Shown piece after piece: positions 61,569 to 64,000 of a stretch of DNA of 64,000 nt (its first letter is position 1; every line of letters starts with the position of its first letter). Made by a program: the position numbers and the translations under genes. This DNA comes from Actinoalloteichus hoggarensis (GTDB taxonomy: Bacteria; Actinomycetota; Actinomycetes; Mycobacteriales; Pseudonocardiaceae): contig NZ_CP022521.1 in the NCBI RefSeq assembly GCF_002234535.1, forward strand, positions 4,154,001-4,218,000. The letters are read 5' to 3'. The notes under the pieces were generated by a model, which saw only the letters and a list, made by a program, of their open reading frames with translations, was not told the origin of the DNA and did not search any database.

Positions 61569-64000
61569 ATGCCCGAGACGCCTCCCGCACGACCCGATGA
61601 GGACGCGTTCGTCGTCCCCGACTCCTGGCATTCGGTGATCGCCGTTCGCCGGGGCGCCGTGCGGCATGCCGCGGAGGTCGATCCCGGCGGCGTCGCGAAG
61701 GCCGCCGAACTGACCGAGCGCGCGACCGGCAAGCTGGAGACGGCGCTGGGTGATCTGAGAAGCCCGGCGGACCTCGTCGCGGCCGCCCGCGCGACGCTGG
61801 CAGGTGAGCCCACCCCGTCGGGCGTCGCGACCGTGGCGGCCGTGGTGAGCAAGCCCGAGACCTACGTGCTGGGCACCACCGCCCACGCCGCCTTCGCCGA
61901 CGCCTGGACCCACGAGCACGGCATCGTCTTCGCCGCCGAGGCCGCCTGCCTGCTGGCCTCCATCGTGGTCGGCGGCGGAGGCCCGCGGCAGGAATCGCTC
62001 TACATCAGGGGAATCGCCTCGTCGATGGCGCCGGAGGAGGCCGAGCCGGCCGTGTGGCGCAGCGTGTCGTCCGCCATGCCCGTCCTGCTGCGGGTCCGGA
62101 CGCTGCTCGCCGGAGCCGCCGACCGGGACTACGACGCGGCGGCCGAGTCGCTGTCGGGGCTGCGCGGCGGTCTCCCCGGCCTGGACACCACCGCCTACCT
62201 GCTGCCGACCCGCACCGACTGGGTCGACGAGGCCTGCGCGACGTCCGCCCGGTCGGCATGGCGGCTGCTGATCCAGTCGGTCTCCACCGAGGAACAGCTC
62301 ACCATGCTGACCCGCCGCTACGACCCGGCCATGCTGCTGCGTGACGAGGCGGACCTCAAGACCGTCGTCGCCGCCGTCGGAACGGCGGCGGTGCCTGCGC
62401 TCGTACGCGCCCTGAACGACGACGAGCGGCAGAGCGCCACGGGGCGTCGACGCCTGCTCGAGGTCCTGGCGAGTCTGCCCGCCGACGAGGCCGTCGACCT
62501 GGTCGTGGCCGAGGGCGAGCCGCAGCGCCCCGATCCCCTGCTGCTCTCCCTGATCCGACGCGCTCCGGCCCGCGCGCTGCGCAGGCTCGCCGCGGTGGCG
62601 ACCGGCGGATCGCCGAAGGCGTCCGTCGCCGCCGACGTCTTACGACGCCATGTCACGACAGCCGGCGCGCTCGTCGACGAGCTGCTGCCGAGCCTGCCCG
62701 CCGACAGCCGGGATCTCGTCGTCTCGCTCCGCACGACGATTCCCGCCCGCCCGGAGACCGCACCCGACTCCGCGCTGCCCGAGCTTCTCGTCGAGCCGCC
62801 GTGGCGAAGGCGGCGCGACGGCGGTAAGCCGGTGGTGCTGAGGCTGAGCCCGCCGGACGACGCGGTCTCCTGGGCCGACGGCGAGCGGCAGGCGTGGGCG
62901 GACACCCCCCTGCCGCCCGGCACCCGACGATGGGGACCGGACACCGACTGGCCGCGGGCGATCGAGGATCTGCTGGCGGACCGCTTCGATGCCGCGGCGG
63001 AGACGGCCTTCTTCCTCCAGGCGCCCGTGGACCTGGTGGCCCCGCTGCTGCGGCGCCGACGCCACGCCCTCCGGAAGTGGCCGGGTCTGCTCCGCCCGCT
63101 CGCGGCCCGGTTCGGTGCCGCCGCGCTCGACCACGTCGTCGACGGGGTGGAACGACGAACCGACGTCGACCCCACGCCGCTGCTGCCGTTCGTCGGCGTA
63201 CGGGTCGCCACACTGGTGGCAGGCCTGCTGCCACCCCGCACGTCACTTCGGCCCTTCGCCCTGGCCTGGCTCGAACGACACGGACTCGCCGCCGTCCGTG
63301 CCCTCGTCCCCGCCGCGTTCGGCAAGGCCGGAACCGGACGATCCCAGGCTCGGGAGGCGCTGCGCATCGCCGCCGCGGGACGGATCGAGGAGGCCGCCGC
63401 GACGGCCGAGGCTCAGTTCGGCGAGCGGGCAGGCGGGGCCGTGCGCACGCTCCTGAGCACGAACGCGCTGGACGACCTGCCCGCCCGGCTGCCCGCGCTG
63501 CCCGACTGGCTGGAACTCGCGCTGCTCCCGCCGATCCTGCTGCGCGGACGGAGGCACGCGCTGCCGGACTCGGCGGTCGAGCACGTGGTGACCATGCTGG
63601 CGCTGTCCGCCCCGGGGCGGGAGTACGCGGGCGTCGAGGCGGTCCGGGAGGCCTGTGATCCGGCGTCGCTCGCGGAGTTCGGCTGGCAGCTCTTGAGTGA
63701 GTGGCGGCGCCACGGGATGGGGCCGGCGGAAGGCTGGGTGCTCACCGCGCTGGGAATGATCGGCGACGACGAGACGGTGCGGCGGCTCACCCCGCTGATC
63801 CGGGTGTGGCCGGGGCAGTCGCTCCATCACCGGGCGGTGGACGGCCTCGACGTCCTGGCGGGCATCGGCACCGACGTGGCCTTGACGCACCTGCACGCGC
63901 TCTCGCAGAAGGTGAGGTTCGCGGCACTGCGGGGCAGGGCCGCGCGCAAGATCGCCGAGGTCGCGGCCGAACGCGGTCTCGGCGTCGAGGAGCTCGCCGA
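61569..64000 (+). CDS. DUF4132-type protein, paralogue of the upstream gene (partial, runs off the window)
   Basis: At least 810 residues, open to the end of the window. ATG at 61569 follows AAGGAGCGGCA. Order of motifs is the same as in the preceding gene (AHAAFADAWTHEHGIVFAAEAACLLAS, LLPTRTDWVDEACA, LPELLVEPPWRRRR, LAWLERHGLAAVRALVPAAFGKAG, IGDDETVRRLTPLI, LAGIGTDVALTHLHAL). Unlike it, this protein continues past that point with FAALRGRAARKIAEVAAERGLGVEEL, the usual bridge into the C-terminal DUF4132 domain. No WGR domain is present at the N-terminus. A weak -10 TAGTCT at 61401-61406 may give it its own promoter. The two genes are probable tandem duplicates. Confidence 0.85.
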   Translation, partial: MPETPPARPDEDAFVVPDSWHSVIAVRRGAVRHAAEVDPGGVAKAAELTERATGKLETALGDLRSPADLVAAARATLAGEPTPSGVATVAAVVSKPETYVLGTTAHAAFADAWTHEHGIVFAAEAACLLASIVVGGGGPRQESLYIRGIASSMAPEEAEPAVWRSVSSAMPVLLRVRTLLAGAADRDYDAAAESLSGLRGGLPGLDTTAYLLPTRTDWVDEACATSARSAWRLLIQSVSTEEQLTMLTRRYDPAMLLRDEADLKTVVAAVGTAAVPALVRALNDDERQSATGRRRLLEVLASLPADEAVDLVVAEGEPQRPDPLLLSLIRRAPARALRRLAAVATGGSPKASVAADVLRRHVTTAGALVDELLPSLPADSRDLVVSLRTTIPARPETAPDSALPELLVEPPWRRRRDGGKPVVLRLSPPDDAVSWADGERQAWADTPLPPGTRRWGPDTDWPRAIEDLLADRFDAAAETAFFLQAPVDLVAPLLRRRRHALRKWPGLLRPLAARFGAAALDHVVDGVERRTDVDPTPLLPFVGVRVATLVAGLLPPRTSLRPFALAWLERHGLAAVRALVPAAFGKAGTGRSQAREALRIAAAGRIEEAAATAEAQFGERAGGAVRTLLSTNALDDLPARLPALPDWLELALLPPILLRGRRHALPDSAVEHVVTMLALSAPGREYAGVEAVREACDPASLAEFGWQLLSEWRRHGMGPAEGWVLTALGMIGDDETVRRLTPLIRVWPGQSLHHRAVDGLDVLAGIGTDVALTHLHALSQKVRFAALRGRAARKIAEVAAERGLGVEELA

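Overview
The window is very GC-rich (roughly 70% or more by eye almost throughout), uses GTG starts often, and carries BTAD/AfsR-type regulators, MerR, LysR and DeoR regulators, many secreted hydrolases and spacious intergenic regions. This fits a filamentous or saprophytic actinomycete. The protein style looks like Pseudonocardiaceae (Actinoalloteichus-like), but that placement is inference only.

Layout. 1-9076: tail of a DrrB-like ABC permease, an ArsR-type regulator, an allantoinase-like polysaccharide deacetylase, a large AfsR-like regulator divergent from a drug-efflux MFS, and a MerR-thioredoxin operon. 9355-11527: an editing-less second threonyl-tRNA synthetase preceded by a Thr-codon leader peptide and terminator hairpin, a frameshifted methionyl-tRNA synthetase relic, and a VOC protein. 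11865-17072: a Zur-type azt zinc-import locus (aztA divergent from aztB-aztD-aztC-aztD). 18036-23994: pyruvate oxidase, aldo/keto reductase, LysR/NADP oxidoreductase pair, alpha/beta hydrolase. 24172-31596: a candidate Cys-rich peptide, secreted trypsin, membrane protein, AHSA1-type protein, serine hydrolase, DEDDh exonuclease and a long stretch without a recognisable gene. 31597-38317: prolyl oligopeptidase, 3-hydroxyacyl-CoA dehydrogenase, a double-HTH TioE-type regulator that appears to start at CTG, and a secreted serine hydrolase.

38440-41420 is a clearly lower-GC island (about half GC) holding one gene: a DUF262-DUF1524 (GmrSD-like) restriction-type protein fused to a C-terminal alkyltransferase-like domain that lacks the reactive cysteine. 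It is the strongest candidate for an unusual defence system here.

41429-57111: FAD/Fe-S D-2-hydroxyacid dehydrogenase, two secreted GH43-type arabinan/arabinoside hydrolases, then an amino-sugar locus: DeoR regulator, class II aldolase, PfkB kinase, SIS isomerase/deaminase, sugar MFS and secreted GH20 hexosaminidase. The SIS-kinase-aldolase set matches the tagatose branch of galactosamine catabolism. The divergent SIS and MFS promoters share TGATCA/TGATCG motifs. 57361-64000: an aminoglycoside-phosphotransferase-fold kinase and two tandem DUF4132-type paralogues, the first ending early and the second cut by the window edge.
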